From Telluribacter sp035998675 (GTDB lineage: Bacteria; Bacteroidota; Bacteroidia; Cytophagales; Spirosomataceae), in the NCBI RefSeq assembly GCF_035998675.1, contig NZ_DASYHI010000007.1:186001-250000 (forward strand): 64,000 nucleotides of DNA. The letters run 5' to 3'. Both the position numbers and the translations under genes were made by a program. Shown piece by piece: positions 32,761 through 41,494 of the stretch (within the stretch, counting starts at the first letter, position 1; each line of letters begins with the position of its first letter). The notes beneath the pieces were generated by a model, which worked only from the letters and a program-made list of their open reading frames with translations, had not been told where the DNA came from and did not search any database.

Positions 32761-34473
32761 ATGATTAAAGAAAAAAAGGATCAAGTAGCGGTTTTTACAT
32801 TTTTGGGAATTATTTGGCTTTATACCTTTTATGCTAGCGTTATCGCTCCTCCGTTTTTTGCTTACTACACAGTTGATGAAAACTATATTGCTGATTCAGG
32901 CGTCTTTCTCTGGTTTGGCATGACCCCACGTTGCCTTGATTGGCCTGCAACCCCAAGTTTACTAATATTCTCTATACTCTTTGGGATTGATTGTCTCATT
33001 TCAATTTTTCAAAACTTTGCCACCTTTAATAGCTTCTTTGAAGTTTTTGAAGCGATTGACTATAGAGCTTATCAATATCTAACAGATCGAACTGAATACC
33101 TGCTCGTTGGTAGAAGTGTACAATTGATCATAATAGGTTACTTTTTGATTTTATCAGTTCGCTCTATTTATCAAAAAAATCACTATTTACTGACACCTCC
33201 TGTTCAAATAATCCTTTCAGTTTTAATAGTAACCTCTTATACTGTCTGGTTTAACGCTCCGGTTTTACGCCCTGAAGGAATTTCGGGAAGCATATTTATG
33301 TTTATAGCACTTCAACTAATATTTTCAGAAAATATTACTATTAATGAAGCGCGTACCTTGGTAGTCTTATTCGCTGTTGTAGTGGCAGAACGATTCCTTT
33401 TTCTATTTATTTCTCCAATAATTTTTATTAGTATTTATTTATTGTTACCTCAAAATAACCGCTGGCGTATAGTTTTAAACTTAACTGGTAGATTTCTAAT
33501 AATACTTTTAGCCCTATGCCCTTTTATTTTGACTGATCCATTGGTGGTGGCAAAGTCCTTTATTGGAGGAATTATTGCCAAAATGAATGATAAGCCAATG
33601 GAAACGCTCTTCAATAAAGGGTACATAATAAGTTATTTTGAAAATCCAGCAAGCTATTTAGTACTAGTAAGTTGCTTAGTTGGTGTTTATACATTAATTA
33701 GACAAAGGCAAATGATTTATTGGGTTATAATAATAAACTGGATGCTGTTTTTGCTGATGGTTTTACGTTCTGCTAAGATCTATGATACACACGTACTTCC
33801 AGCAGCCACAATTACCATTATATGCACAGGTTTAGGTTTAGGCTATTTGGCCAGAAAATCATTTAAAATAGGAAAGTACTTAGCATCTGTAATCGTTATA
33901 CTTCTGGTAACATCAAACTTATGGAATTACGTGGAATACCAAAACAGAACTCGCCAAAAACAAAACTTACATGAAGCATTTAATTGGATTCAAGGCTTAC
34001 CACAGAATTCAAGGCTTCTTGTTTTACCAGAAATGGAGTTTTACATTGCAAAATCGGAGGAGGTATTACAAAAAGAAATTGAGCAAAATCGAGATACCAC
34101 TAAAATGATAAGGAAATTGAATTACTTACTTGGTAATAGTCCAAATCGTCAGATGGCAAAGCAAAACATTCCCATTTCTACCAGTGCTTTTGCATTTGAG
34201 GATGAGCGCCTTTACGACCTTCAATACCAGCTGTTATTGAAATATAATAGAACTGAAAACAAGCGCTTTTATAATTTCGAAGTATATCTTGATAATACGG
34301 AATTAGCAAGCCATAGTGTTCAATGGGATAAGGCACTTCAGGATTTTTTTAATGGAGAATACACATACTTGCTGACAGAACGAACCTTGGAAGGTTTAGA
34401 ACCCATTATTGAATTTAATGAGTTTGCCGGTATTCCATTAAAAGTTTACAAGACAAGCAGTGCAAAAAAATAA
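32761..34473 (+). CDS. Polytopic membrane protein, probable PMT/ArnT-type glycosyltransferase
   Basis: A 570-residue protein with about 10-12 hydrophobic segments in its first 400 residues and a hydrophilic C-terminal domain of about 150 residues. The N-terminal AYYTVDENYIADSGVFLW loop holds an acidic residue in the place where GT39/GT83-type lipid-sugar transferases have Asp. That suggests a polyprenyl-phosphate-sugar-dependent transferase, but no family was firmly recognised. It is the only plus-strand gene in the 25-kb locus, divergent from the SGNH gene and convergent with the ligase-like gene. Hand-sampled GC is about 36%, against about 48-55% in neighbouring housekeeping genes, which suggests separate acquisition. 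Confidence 0.6.
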   Translation: MIKEKKDQVAVFTFLGIIWLYTFYASVIAPPFFAYYTVDENYIADSGVFLWFGMTPRCLDWPATPSLLIFSILFGIDCLISIFQNFATFNSFFEVFEAIDYRAYQYLTDRTEYLLVGRSVQLIIIGYFLILSVRSIYQKNHYLLTPPVQIILSVLIVTSYTVWFNAPVLRPEGISGSIFMFIALQLIFSENITINEARTLVVLFAVVVAERFLFLFISPIIFISIYLLLPQNNRWRIVLNLTGRFLIILLALCPFILTDPLVVAKSFIGGIIAKMNDKPMETLFNKGYIISYFENPASYLVLVSCLVGVYTLIRQRQMIYWVIIINWMLFLLMVLRSAKIYDTHVLPAATITIICTGLGLGYLARKSFKIGKYLASVIVILLVTSNLWNYVEYQNRTRQKQNLHEAFNWIQGLPQNSRLLVLPEMEFYIAKSEEVLQKEIEQNRDTTKMIRKLNYLLGNSPNRQMAKQNIPISTSAFAFEDERLYDLQYQLLLKYNRTENKRFYNFEVYLDNTELASHSVQWDKALQDFFNGEYTYLLTERTLEGLEPIIEFNEFAGIPLKVYKTSSAKK

Positions 34474-34583
34474 ATTCTAGGTATTTAAAAAATAACAAAA
34501 AGTAAAGTCTTCTAAATTTTTGAAACTAAGGCTTAAAGAAATGGTCTTTACTACACACTTCCCTCATTTATACAAACACGCTC

Positions 34584-35933
34584 TTAGGGATAAGTTAATT
34601 GCAATTCGTCATTCCTTTGGGAAGATTGGAAGTTATTAAGATATTTTACTCCCAGAAAACGAATCATTACTGCATATGGAAACCAAAATGATACATCATA
34701 GGGACGGCCGTTTGAAACCAGCAGTACAATAAAATATATAAAGAAATACGCTAGGAATTGAGTAAGGATATTTGATTTTTCCTTTAATTCTTTTATAGTA
34801 CTTTTAAATAAATAGTAATTAAAACCACCAAAAAAGATAAGACCGAAAATTCCATGGTTTATAAGAGACTCCAAAAGCGGTACATCCATAAATAATGATT
34901 TATACCCTCTGCCAAACAAGAGAATTTCCGGCGATTTTAAAGTAAGGCTAAAATAGTTAAAGCTCGACACCCTGCCCATCGCTGAGGCATCAATATTAGC
35001 AGTGTCTGAAAATTTTACTCCAAAGGCAGTAAAAAGAACATCCAAAATACGATCCACTCCATTATGCCAATACCCATAGACAAGGCCATACAATTCGGAA
35101 TAACGGTTCATTAAAAAGTTAATACCAAAATACATTACTAGTATAACAATTAATGAACGAATGGTAATTAAATTTTTTATAAATCGCACTACACTTGTCA
35201 GACTGGAATTAAAAAGTAAAAAGAACCCAATCATGAGTCCAATTGCTAGCATACTTGATTTTACTTGTGCAAGCACCACTACACCAAGGCTAAACAAAAT
35301 TGTTGAGAATAGTCCAAGTCTGATTAAAATATTCTTGTAATAACTAAAAAGCAATATACTAGTTAATAAACAAATTAATGCGTTCCTAGCTGCTATATGT
35401 GGGTTACCACCAGCTTGGGCATTTTCATTCTCAAATGTTACAGCAGCTCTCATTCCAATCTTCCAGTTTGGATCTGTCATTAGAGAATAAACTAGCGTTA
35501 GATTTGAAAACAATGAAAAGACGAATAAAACATGAATAAGCGTATCCTTAACTTCATTTGGAATATGCAGAAGTAGGAATATAAAACCAACCGTAAAAAA
35601 AATATTTCCAAATTCTATAAACCAGTCAGTGCCAGAGGTATTAAAAGCAAAAAAGTGATACATTATCAATGCAATGAACCCTATTGCATACTTAAGAAGA
35701 GTGCTGTTCGGTTTATAGATTCTTAAGAACAGGTGAGTTGGAAGCATTAATAATAATGCAAAAGCGAAAAAGAATGCTGAGAAAACATTACTGGCTGGGC
35801 CAATATGTAGGGTGTCACGTATAAAAAACACTAACGGAAACCCATTGAACATTATGGCAATGCCAACAGAATACCGGAGGTAGTTGAAGTTCTGAAAAGG
35901 ATTGAATATTTTTATTAGCTGTGTGAATCCCAT
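34584..35933 (-). CDS. O-antigen ligase/polymerase-like membrane protein (Wzy/WaaL-like)
   Basis: A 449-residue polytopic membrane protein with about 11-12 hydrophobic segments and a larger loop in the second half (about residues 270-345, containing GYWHNGVDRILDVL and DASAMGRVSSFNYFSL). This layout, and the R/G-rich loop with SPEILLFGRGYKSLF, fits the Wzy_C/O-antigen ligase superfamily. In an ABC-transporter-type locus a ligase role is possible, as is a polymerase role; sequence cannot decide. It is very AT-rich (parts near 25% GC by hand) and has few RGTACY sites. Confidence 0.68.
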   Translation of the reverse strand: MGFTQLIKIFNPFQNFNYLRYSVGIAIMFNGFPLVFFIRDTLHIGPASNVFSAFFFAFALLLMLPTHLFLRIYKPNSTLLKYAIGFIALIMYHFFAFNTSGTDWFIEFGNIFFTVGFIFLLLHIPNEVKDTLIHVLFVFSLFSNLTLVYSLMTDPNWKIGMRAAVTFENENAQAGGNPHIAARNALICLLTSILLFSYYKNILIRLGLFSTILFSLGVVVLAQVKSSMLAIGLMIGFFLLFNSSLTSVVRFIKNLITIRSLIVILVMYFGINFLMNRYSELYGLVYGYWHNGVDRILDVLFTAFGVKFSDTANIDASAMGRVSSFNYFSLTLKSPEILLFGRGYKSLFMDVPLLESLINHGIFGLIFFGGFNYYLFKSTIKELKEKSNILTQFLAYFFIYFIVLLVSNGRPYDVSFWFPYAVMIRFLGVKYLNNFQSSQRNDELQLTYP

Positions 35934-35936
35934 ATG

Positions 35937-36829
35937 TTATCTTTTCATTCTATACTCAAAATAGGCTAGGACTAAGTCGGATGCCAGGTAGTACATCTTT
36001 TTGAATCGGCTACAAAGATACCCTAATTTTGGCCGCAAATGGTACTTTAAGGTCGAATTGTACTGATTCTTAACTCTTTTAGACTCTTCTTTTCCAATAT
36101 CCGCAATCAAACTCAATTTGGCATCGGCATGGAACCTTAAAGCTTCCGCCAGGCCGTCAACCCTTAGTACCCGGGTAGATTGGTAAGAAGTATAACGGGT
36201 AATAAATTTATAATCGAAGGCAAATCGAAAAGACTTGTCCAAATTACCGTATTTTTCGACCAGGGACCTACGAAAGAAAAGTGACTGATTGTAAATCTGC
36301 ATTCCTTCGTAAATCTGGCAAAATAACTGTAAGGCGTAATTTTCAAATGTTCAAACACCTGATCTTCGATAGTTGTCATGTACAAATCTCCGTAAAGCAT
36401 ATCCATCTGAGGGTTTTGATGGGCAGCTTCTCCAAAACGTAAAAATGTATCCGGAAAATACACATCATCCGAATTTTAGAAACCAATCCACTCCCCGGTG
36501 GAGCGGGCAAGGGCTTTATTGAGCGCATTAACCTGGCCCTGGTCTTTTTCAATTACCCAATAAGCCGGGTGAGATTCATATTTTTTTAGAATTCCCACAC
36601 AATTATCCATAGAGCCTCCATCAATTATTATATATTCCAAATTTGGATAGCCCTGATTCAGGACACTAAGAATGGTACGTTCTAAAAACTCGTCCTGATT
36701 GAAAGAAGGGGTAATTATGGTAAGCTTCGGGAATTTAGTTGGCACGGGAGAAAAAGTACTATCGAAATGTGTACTTAATCCGGATACAAAGGCCCTCAGT
36801 TGGGTTGTATGGTTTGTTAAGGAATCCAT
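35937..36829 (-). pseudogene. Glycosyltransferase family 2 broken by a nonsense codon and a frameshift
   Basis: The first 117 codons (36829-36476) encode a normal GT2 N terminus: LTIITPSFNQDEFLERTILS, IIDGGSMDNCVGIL and EKDQGQVNALNKAL, ending GEWIGF. A TAA at 36478-36476 then interrupts it; the same frame continues NSDDVYFPDTFLRFGEAA, which is the expected continuation (GFxNSDD). About 40 codons later the reading must shift, because the family C terminus (GMQIYNQSLFFRRSLVEKYG, FDYKFI) is in another frame. The shift maps to a T run near 36340 (TATTTTGCC); one missing T would restore YFCQIYEGMQ. Intact it would be about 297 residues. Two independent lesions argue for a real pseudogene. Confidence 0.85.
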
Positions 36830-36838
36830 ATTTGCCGA

Positions 36839-37807
36839 TCAGTTAGTTTGGTTTAATTCAAACTGATCAATGTGGGTAAGTACTTTTTTTAAGTTTGTTA
36901 CTATTCCTTTTCGCAGGCTTCTATACTTTTTCCGAACGGGGATTTTACCAAATGACGCCTGCCCGCCAATTTTGTACAACTTCCATTTTTCTAGCTCAGT
37001 TTTGTAATTCTGGTAAAGCCGGCCAAAAAGTTGGTTGTTAATCACCAGTTGCTGATGGTCTGACCAGATTGGATGAAAACTACCAAGTCCGGCAAAATCA
37101 AAGGACAGTAAAGAGTACTCACCTGACTTAAAGCCACCATTTACCTCCCGGAGCGCACCAAAGGCCATTGAATGCAGGCCCATATGCCAACCCGGCTGAG
37201 AAATAATCTTTGTGTTGGGTACTAATAGGGGAGCATAATTCAACCACAACTGATCCAGGCACATGCCATGGCATAAATCGAAGGCAGCCCTATCCAAGGT
37301 CCGGTTAGCCCACCAGGAAAGAAACGATTTGGTTGCGACGGTTGGTCTGAGTACCCAGGCATTTGAGTGGTACATACCAATGTTCAAAATCCTTTTATCG
37401 TCAATCCCCTGAACGGCGGGCAGAGGCTGAGTCAGGTGGGCGGTCAACAGTAATTCTGCTTCCGGGTATTCCCCGAGCGGGAGGGGCTGGTACAAGTAGG
37501 TACTTGGTGATAAAAAGGTAAGCGTAGTACAATCAGGATATTGACTAACTAAATACCGGGCAAACCAGGGGCGGCAGGCAGCTACCAGTTCAAAGTCATA
37601 GTACCGCTCGTACATAGCCGGCCAATCTGGAATATTTATCAACTTTACTGACAACCGAACGATTCCTTCGGGCAGAGCGGGTACCGGGGCTTCATCTACC
37701 CAGCCAATGATCATTTGGGCCTCCGGATGCTGTTTTTTCACCGAGGTACTGAGAGCTATCGCCTGAGGTAGTTCGCTACGATTACAGACAGTATAAACAA
37801 TATTCAT
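36839..37807 (-). CDS. GT8-like glycosyltransferase paralogue lacking the DxD motif
   Basis: A 322-residue protein, clearly a paralogue of the protein encoded at 38575-39561. Shared segments: start IVYTVCNRSELPQAIALSTS against IAFTICSINYLAQARTLGDS; LNIGMYHSNAWVLR against LNTGIYNLGFVAFR; LCHGMCLDQLWLNYAPLLV against LCDGLFVDQNWMNFLPLFI; and a late FHPIWSD against FHYSGYDPA. At the metal/sugar-nucleotide site the paralogue has YFDPDIIVFQPL (DPD, 104-106) whereas this one has FLSPSTYLYQPL (SPS, 100-102). Without these aspartates a GT-A enzyme is not expected to work normally, so it may be non-catalytic, regulatory or decaying. Confidence 0.8.
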   Translation of the reverse strand: MNIVYTVCNRSELPQAIALSTSVKKQHPEAQMIIGWVDEAPVPALPEGIVRLSVKLINIPDWPAMYERYYDFELVAACRPWFARYLVSQYPDCTTLTFLSPSTYLYQPLPLGEYPEAELLLTAHLTQPLPAVQGIDDKRILNIGMYHSNAWVLRPTVATKSFLSWWANRTLDRAAFDLCHGMCLDQLWLNYAPLLVPNTKIISQPGWHMGLHSMAFGALREVNGGFKSGEYSLLSFDFAGLGSFHPIWSDHQQLVINNQLFGRLYQNYKTELEKWKLYKIGGQASFGKIPVRKKYRSLRKGIVTNLKKVLTHIDQFELNQTN

Positions 37808-37831
37808 TCAATAATTCAAAATATAGGTAAG

Positions 37832-38575
37832 CTAGTCGGGCAACGCTTCAAAGTTAGTGCTTTCAACCAGTCCTGTAATTCCGAACGGTTTTTGGTGGGC
37901 AATTGTTTCCGAAAAATAGTGATTTGCGTATAAAGCGAAGCGTTCACGAACTATGGTAGTCGGGATCTGGAGGTACGGCCAGAACTTGCCGCCCTGCCTT
38001 TCCCAGAATAGTGAATCAAAATTAGTAAGTCCAGGACTATTTTTGAGCGAATGTACCTCCCGTTTATACTTCACCAGGGCTTTTCGCACCTTTTCTACCT
38101 TTCGAAGCGACAATCCACTGCTTGCCAACTCTTCTCCGGCTTGACTTGTCGGCTCAAAATTTTCAAAAGGCCCAGTTAATGCCTTAAAAATTGATGGATT
38201 TTTAGATAAAACAGTGGGAGGCGCTTGTATAAAATCGTAACCCTGCTTGCACCAGTACCGCAACTCATTCCTAAGGATATAGCTGTTTAATTCAACAACG
38301 AGAATAAAATCACTCCAGTCAAATCGTTCGTAAAAACCCCCAGTGAGCAGGAGCTTCGAAAACGAAGTGCGATCCTGAAAATAAGCATCTTTGAACGTAT
38401 AGTGGGTACTTTTGGGGTAAGAAATTTGGAGGTCGGTAATATGGGTGGATTCACCACTTATAAAAAGCAACGGAAAGTCACCAAGTATATCGGCACAGCG
38501 GGCCAGTAGCTTTTCCTCAAAGGGGGAAAGTTTTTTATTACAAACAGGTACCACCACCGTTACCAACTCCTTCAT
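37832..38575 (-). CDS. DUF5672-like glycosyltransferase-associated protein
   Basis: A 247-residue protein resembling DUF5672, a family seen in glycan loci and thought to be GT-A-like. Matching pieces: VVVPVCNKKLSPFEEKLLARC, FKDAYFQDRTSFSKLLLTGG, FYERFDWSDFILVVELNSYIL and the ELRYWCKQGYDFIQAPP segment. Where DUF5672 proteins as I recall them have an LDA motif, this one has LNS (96-98), replacing the Asp by Asn97; the later FGxxxW/H region is also altered (PFGITGLVE). Its ATG shares one base with the stop of the upstream gene. Confidence 0.7.
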   Translation of the reverse strand: MKELVTVVVPVCNKKLSPFEEKLLARCADILGDFPLLFISGESTHITDLQISYPKSTHYTFKDAYFQDRTSFSKLLLTGGFYERFDWSDFILVVELNSYILRNELRYWCKQGYDFIQAPPTVLSKNPSIFKALTGPFENFEPTSQAGEELASSGLSLRKVEKVRKALVKYKREVHSLKNSPGLTNFDSLFWERQGGKFWPYLQIPTTIVRERFALYANHYFSETIAHQKPFGITGLVESTNFEALPD

Positions 38576-39561
38576 CAGATGGTATCTATTTGGTCAATCA
38601 TGTATTGTACCGGTTTTTTTAACCACTTCCTGACCCGCTGGTAACGCAAAGTTTTGGCAGGTTTTATATAGCAGCAGGGATACTTCCGGTAGTAAGAGTT
38701 CCCATTAGTAATCAGGCTGTTTTTATAAAGCTCGAATAGTGCCTGTAGATCAGGCCTTTCGGATAGTTCAAAGCGGTCCTGGTATTTAGAAAGTACAGTG
38801 GGCCTGGCCGGATCGTAGCCGCTGTAATGAAAAAAAATAAGCGGATAGTGCTCGTTTACCATAAAAGTACCCGTTTCTCCCTCTGAAAAAAAGCGTTCGT
38901 GGAGGTTCCAGTAGGCGGCGTTATAACCCGGGTCGCGTTCAATTAACGTGTTAGAAATAAACAGGGGCAAAAAATTCATCCAGTTCTGGTCTACAAATAA
39001 GCCGTCACAGAGCGCAATCAAACATTCAAAGCGTAATTTTTCTTCCCACCACTTAATAAAGCGGACAGTTTGGGGACTCTTCCGGAAAGCCACAAATCCC
39101 AGATTATAAATGCCGGTGTTAAGGTGGTGAAGTTCATTCGGGGTTTTGCGGTCCTCAATGGGAGTGCAGATGTGGGGGGTTACCACCGCCTCGTAGGTTT
39201 CCAGATTAGCCAAAAGCTGTGACAACGGCTGGAAAACGATAATGTCCGGATCAAAATAGATTACCTTTTCGGCTTCGGGGTACTTCTCAAAAAAATAGGT
39301 AAAATAATAGGGTTTGACGGCCGTATTGAGTTCGGTAATATTATACCGGGCGCTCATTTCTTCAAAACCTTCGATTCCAATGGCATGAATTTCAACCAGG
39401 GGAAAATCCGGCCTGAAATCTTCGTCAAAGCTTACCCCATCCAGGCGATCTACCAATCCAACAAAGTACCTGATTTCCGGATTGGTAACGGCCAGGGAGT
39501 CACCTAAGGTGCGGGCCTGAGCCAGATAGTTAATGGAACAGATTGTAAAGGCTATGGTCAT
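38575..39561 (-). CDS. GT8-like glycosyltransferase with intact DxD
   Basis: A 328-residue GT-A protein: N-terminal IAFTICSINYLAQARTLGDS, DxD motif at 104-106 in VIYFDPDIIVFQPL, HHLNTGIYNLGFVAFRKSP, DGLFVDQNWMNF and a late GTFMVNEHYPLIFFHYSGYD. It fits a GT8-like transferase that adds one sugar to a growing glycan. Its start overlaps the stop of the upstream GT4 gene by 4 bases (ATGA). Confidence 0.83.
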   Translation of the reverse strand: MTIAFTICSINYLAQARTLGDSLAVTNPEIRYFVGLVDRLDGVSFDEDFRPDFPLVEIHAIGIEGFEEMSARYNITELNTAVKPYYFTYFFEKYPEAEKVIYFDPDIIVFQPLSQLLANLETYEAVVTPHICTPIEDRKTPNELHHLNTGIYNLGFVAFRKSPQTVRFIKWWEEKLRFECLIALCDGLFVDQNWMNFLPLFISNTLIERDPGYNAAYWNLHERFFSEGETGTFMVNEHYPLIFFHYSGYDPARPTVLSKYQDRFELSERPDLQALFELYKNSLITNGNSYYRKYPCCYIKPAKTLRYQRVRKWLKKPVQYMIDQIDTI

Positions 39562-40778
39562 TGATCATATTTTTCGGAGAGCGGCAAAGTCAGGTACCTC
39601 TGTAATATGGCGAGTACCTTTTGCACGCTGGTACGGGTATCATGCCGTTTTAAGACTTTCTGGCGGGCTCTTTGCCCCATGACCTGCCGCTGCGCCGGAT
39701 CCACAATAAGCTTAATCACGGCATCAGATGCCGCCGATATATCCATGTACGGTACCACATATCCAGCATCCTGCTCAACCAGCTCCGGGGCACCACCGGC
39801 TTTCTCAAAACAAACAATAGGGGTTTCGTTCAGGGCTGCCTCAAGTACCACCAGGGGGTAGGGGTCCTCGCGGGAAGAAAGCAGCATGACATCAAACCGG
39901 CTAATCAAATCCAGGGCGTTGGGGGTAGGGGGGATCAGGATAATCCGGTCCTGTAATCCCATGCGCCTGATATCACTGACCAGCAAGTCGTAAATAGCGT
40001 GTTCGGGCCCGGCGCCCACCCAAACAAAATAGACCGGTAGTGGAGCGGTCTTTTGCAGTACTATTCGGGCTACCCAATTAAAAATATCGTTTCCTTTGCG
40101 CATTTCGGCGTTACCACACCCACCTATTATGATGGCTTCGGCGGGTAGATTGTACTCCGTTTCCAAATGCCGAAGATTCGCTACTTTCAACTTTTTGTCA
40201 ATGGATACCTGGTCAATCAGGGTAAAAATACTAACCTCTTCTTCCGGAAAGCCGAACTCCTGGGTGTAGTAGCTGGCTACGGCCCGGGAAACGGCAATCA
40301 GATGATTCGTTTTCCTGATAAGAAAGCCAAGATCAGTTTTTTCGGTGTAGATTTCCGCCGACATCTGTAGCTCATGCGCAAATAGTACAACCGGCAGGTG
40401 ATGCAGAAAAGTGAGCTGCCGGTGGTAAAGTTCAGCGTTGGCAATGGAATTTACAAAGACAAGACCAATATCAAGGCCTTTCAGCTCCGCCTCAAATAGT
40501 TGCCGCTTTTCCAGCTGTTTTCGCTGGTGCAAGGGCTGGTATACACCCGCCTTACTTAGTACCTTGTCCAGGAACGGACTCAGGACAGTGGCATTGTAGG
40601 CAGGCACCAGGGTGGTAGGTACTACTTCTCTGAACTCGGCCTCCAGACTTCCCCCGGCGCACAGTAACAAATGCATAGGTACTCCTTTCTGCTGGAGTAG
40701 CCGAATGAGCTGGAGTAGCAAAAGCTGACTACCAGCTCGGTTAGCATCGTGACTTATGAATAGTACTTTCTGGGGCAT
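39558..40778 (-). CDS. Glycosyltransferase family 4
   Basis: A 406-residue GT4 enzyme: KVLFISHDANRAGSQLLLLQ (N-terminal loop), IIGGCGNAEMRKGNDIFNWV, VYFVWVGAGPEHAIYDLLV and the E-x7-E motif LSSREDPYPLVVLEAALNET. It belongs to the type that often acts in O-antigen assembly. It overlaps the downstream GT8-like gene by 4 bases. Confidence 0.88.
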   Translation of the reverse strand: MPQKVLFISHDANRAGSQLLLLQLIRLLQQKGVPMHLLLCAGGSLEAEFREVVPTTLVPAYNATVLSPFLDKVLSKAGVYQPLHQRKQLEKRQLFEAELKGLDIGLVFVNSIANAELYHRQLTFLHHLPVVLFAHELQMSAEIYTEKTDLGFLIRKTNHLIAVSRAVASYYTQEFGFPEEEVSIFTLIDQVSIDKKLKVANLRHLETEYNLPAEAIIIGGCGNAEMRKGNDIFNWVARIVLQKTAPLPVYFVWVGAGPEHAIYDLLVSDIRRMGLQDRIILIPPTPNALDLISRFDVMLLSSREDPYPLVVLEAALNETPIVCFEKAGGAPELVEQDAGYVVPYMDISAASDAVIKLIVDPAQRQVMGQRARQKVLKRHDTRTSVQKVLAILQRYLTLPLSEKYDQ

Positions 40779-40832
40779 TTCTCCTCTTTCTTTCGGGCTG
40801 CGCTTAAACGGGTATTCGTACTGAATCTTGAA

Positions 40833-41492
40833 TTAATAAGCTTCGTAACTAAGTTTACCAGGTACTTTCTTGGCCGGATTTCCAATATAAATCCCCCACT
40901 CTTCGGTGTCTTTGGTGATGGACGCTGCCATACCCACCAGGGTACCCTGAGCTATATGGCTATAGTCTCGGATGGTACTGTTAACGCCAAAAAACGAATA
41001 GGATTCAATAACACAGTGGCCCGACAAGACTACATGGGAAGTAAAAAACACGTGGTCCTTTATCTGTCCGTGGTGCCCGATATGGTTTCCACTCCAGAGT
41101 ACCACGTTATTACCAATGGTCGTGAAGGGCTGGATGGTATTATCTTCCAGAATAAAACAGTTTTCACCAATTACACTTCGGTCCAGAATAGTGGCATGGG
41201 TACTTATATAGGAAACAAAGGAATACCCTTTTGATTTAGCTTCATTATAGATTTTCTCCCGGTTGCGGTTCATATTGCGGCCGGTCATGGGGGCAAAAAA
41301 GTGGTATTCCTGCGGAGAAAACAACGTTTCTACCTCTTCAAAAGCTACCAGTGGCAGGCCCCTGAACGACTCTTCTTTTAGATACTCGCGGTTGACGGTA
41401 AAGGCAACGACTTCGTGTTCGGAGTCGTTCTGGAGGTAATAGTGGGCCAGTTCGGCGGTGTCCATTATTCCGAATATGATAACTTTTGCCAT
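40833..41492 (-). CDS. NeuD/PglD-like sugar acyltransferase
   Basis: A 219-residue protein: an N-terminal Rossmann-like domain (AKVIIFGIMDTAELAHYYLQ) followed by a left-handed beta-helix with hexapeptide repeats (ATILDRSVIGENCFILEDNT, IQPFTTIGNNVVLWSGNHIG, LSGHCVIESYSFFGVNSTI). In this family acetyl or other acyl groups are placed on the amino group of aminosugar nucleotides (PglD, VioB and related). With the aminotransferase at 44.3 kb it could complete an N-acylated aminodideoxy sugar. Confidence 0.87.
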   Translation of the reverse strand: MAKVIIFGIMDTAELAHYYLQNDSEHEVVAFTVNREYLKEESFRGLPLVAFEEVETLFSPQEYHFFAPMTGRNMNRNREKIYNEAKSKGYSFVSYISTHATILDRSVIGENCFILEDNTIQPFTTIGNNVVLWSGNHIGHHGQIKDHVFFTSHVVLSGHCVIESYSFFGVNSTIRDYSHIAQGTLVGMAASITKDTEEWGIYIGNPAKKVPGKLSYEAY

Positions 41493-41494
41493 TA

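Noticed and set aside
31727..36829. Mobile element in the AT-rich segment
   Set aside because: No transposase, integrase or terminal repeats are visible; homologous exchange at the glycan locus is a sufficient explanation.
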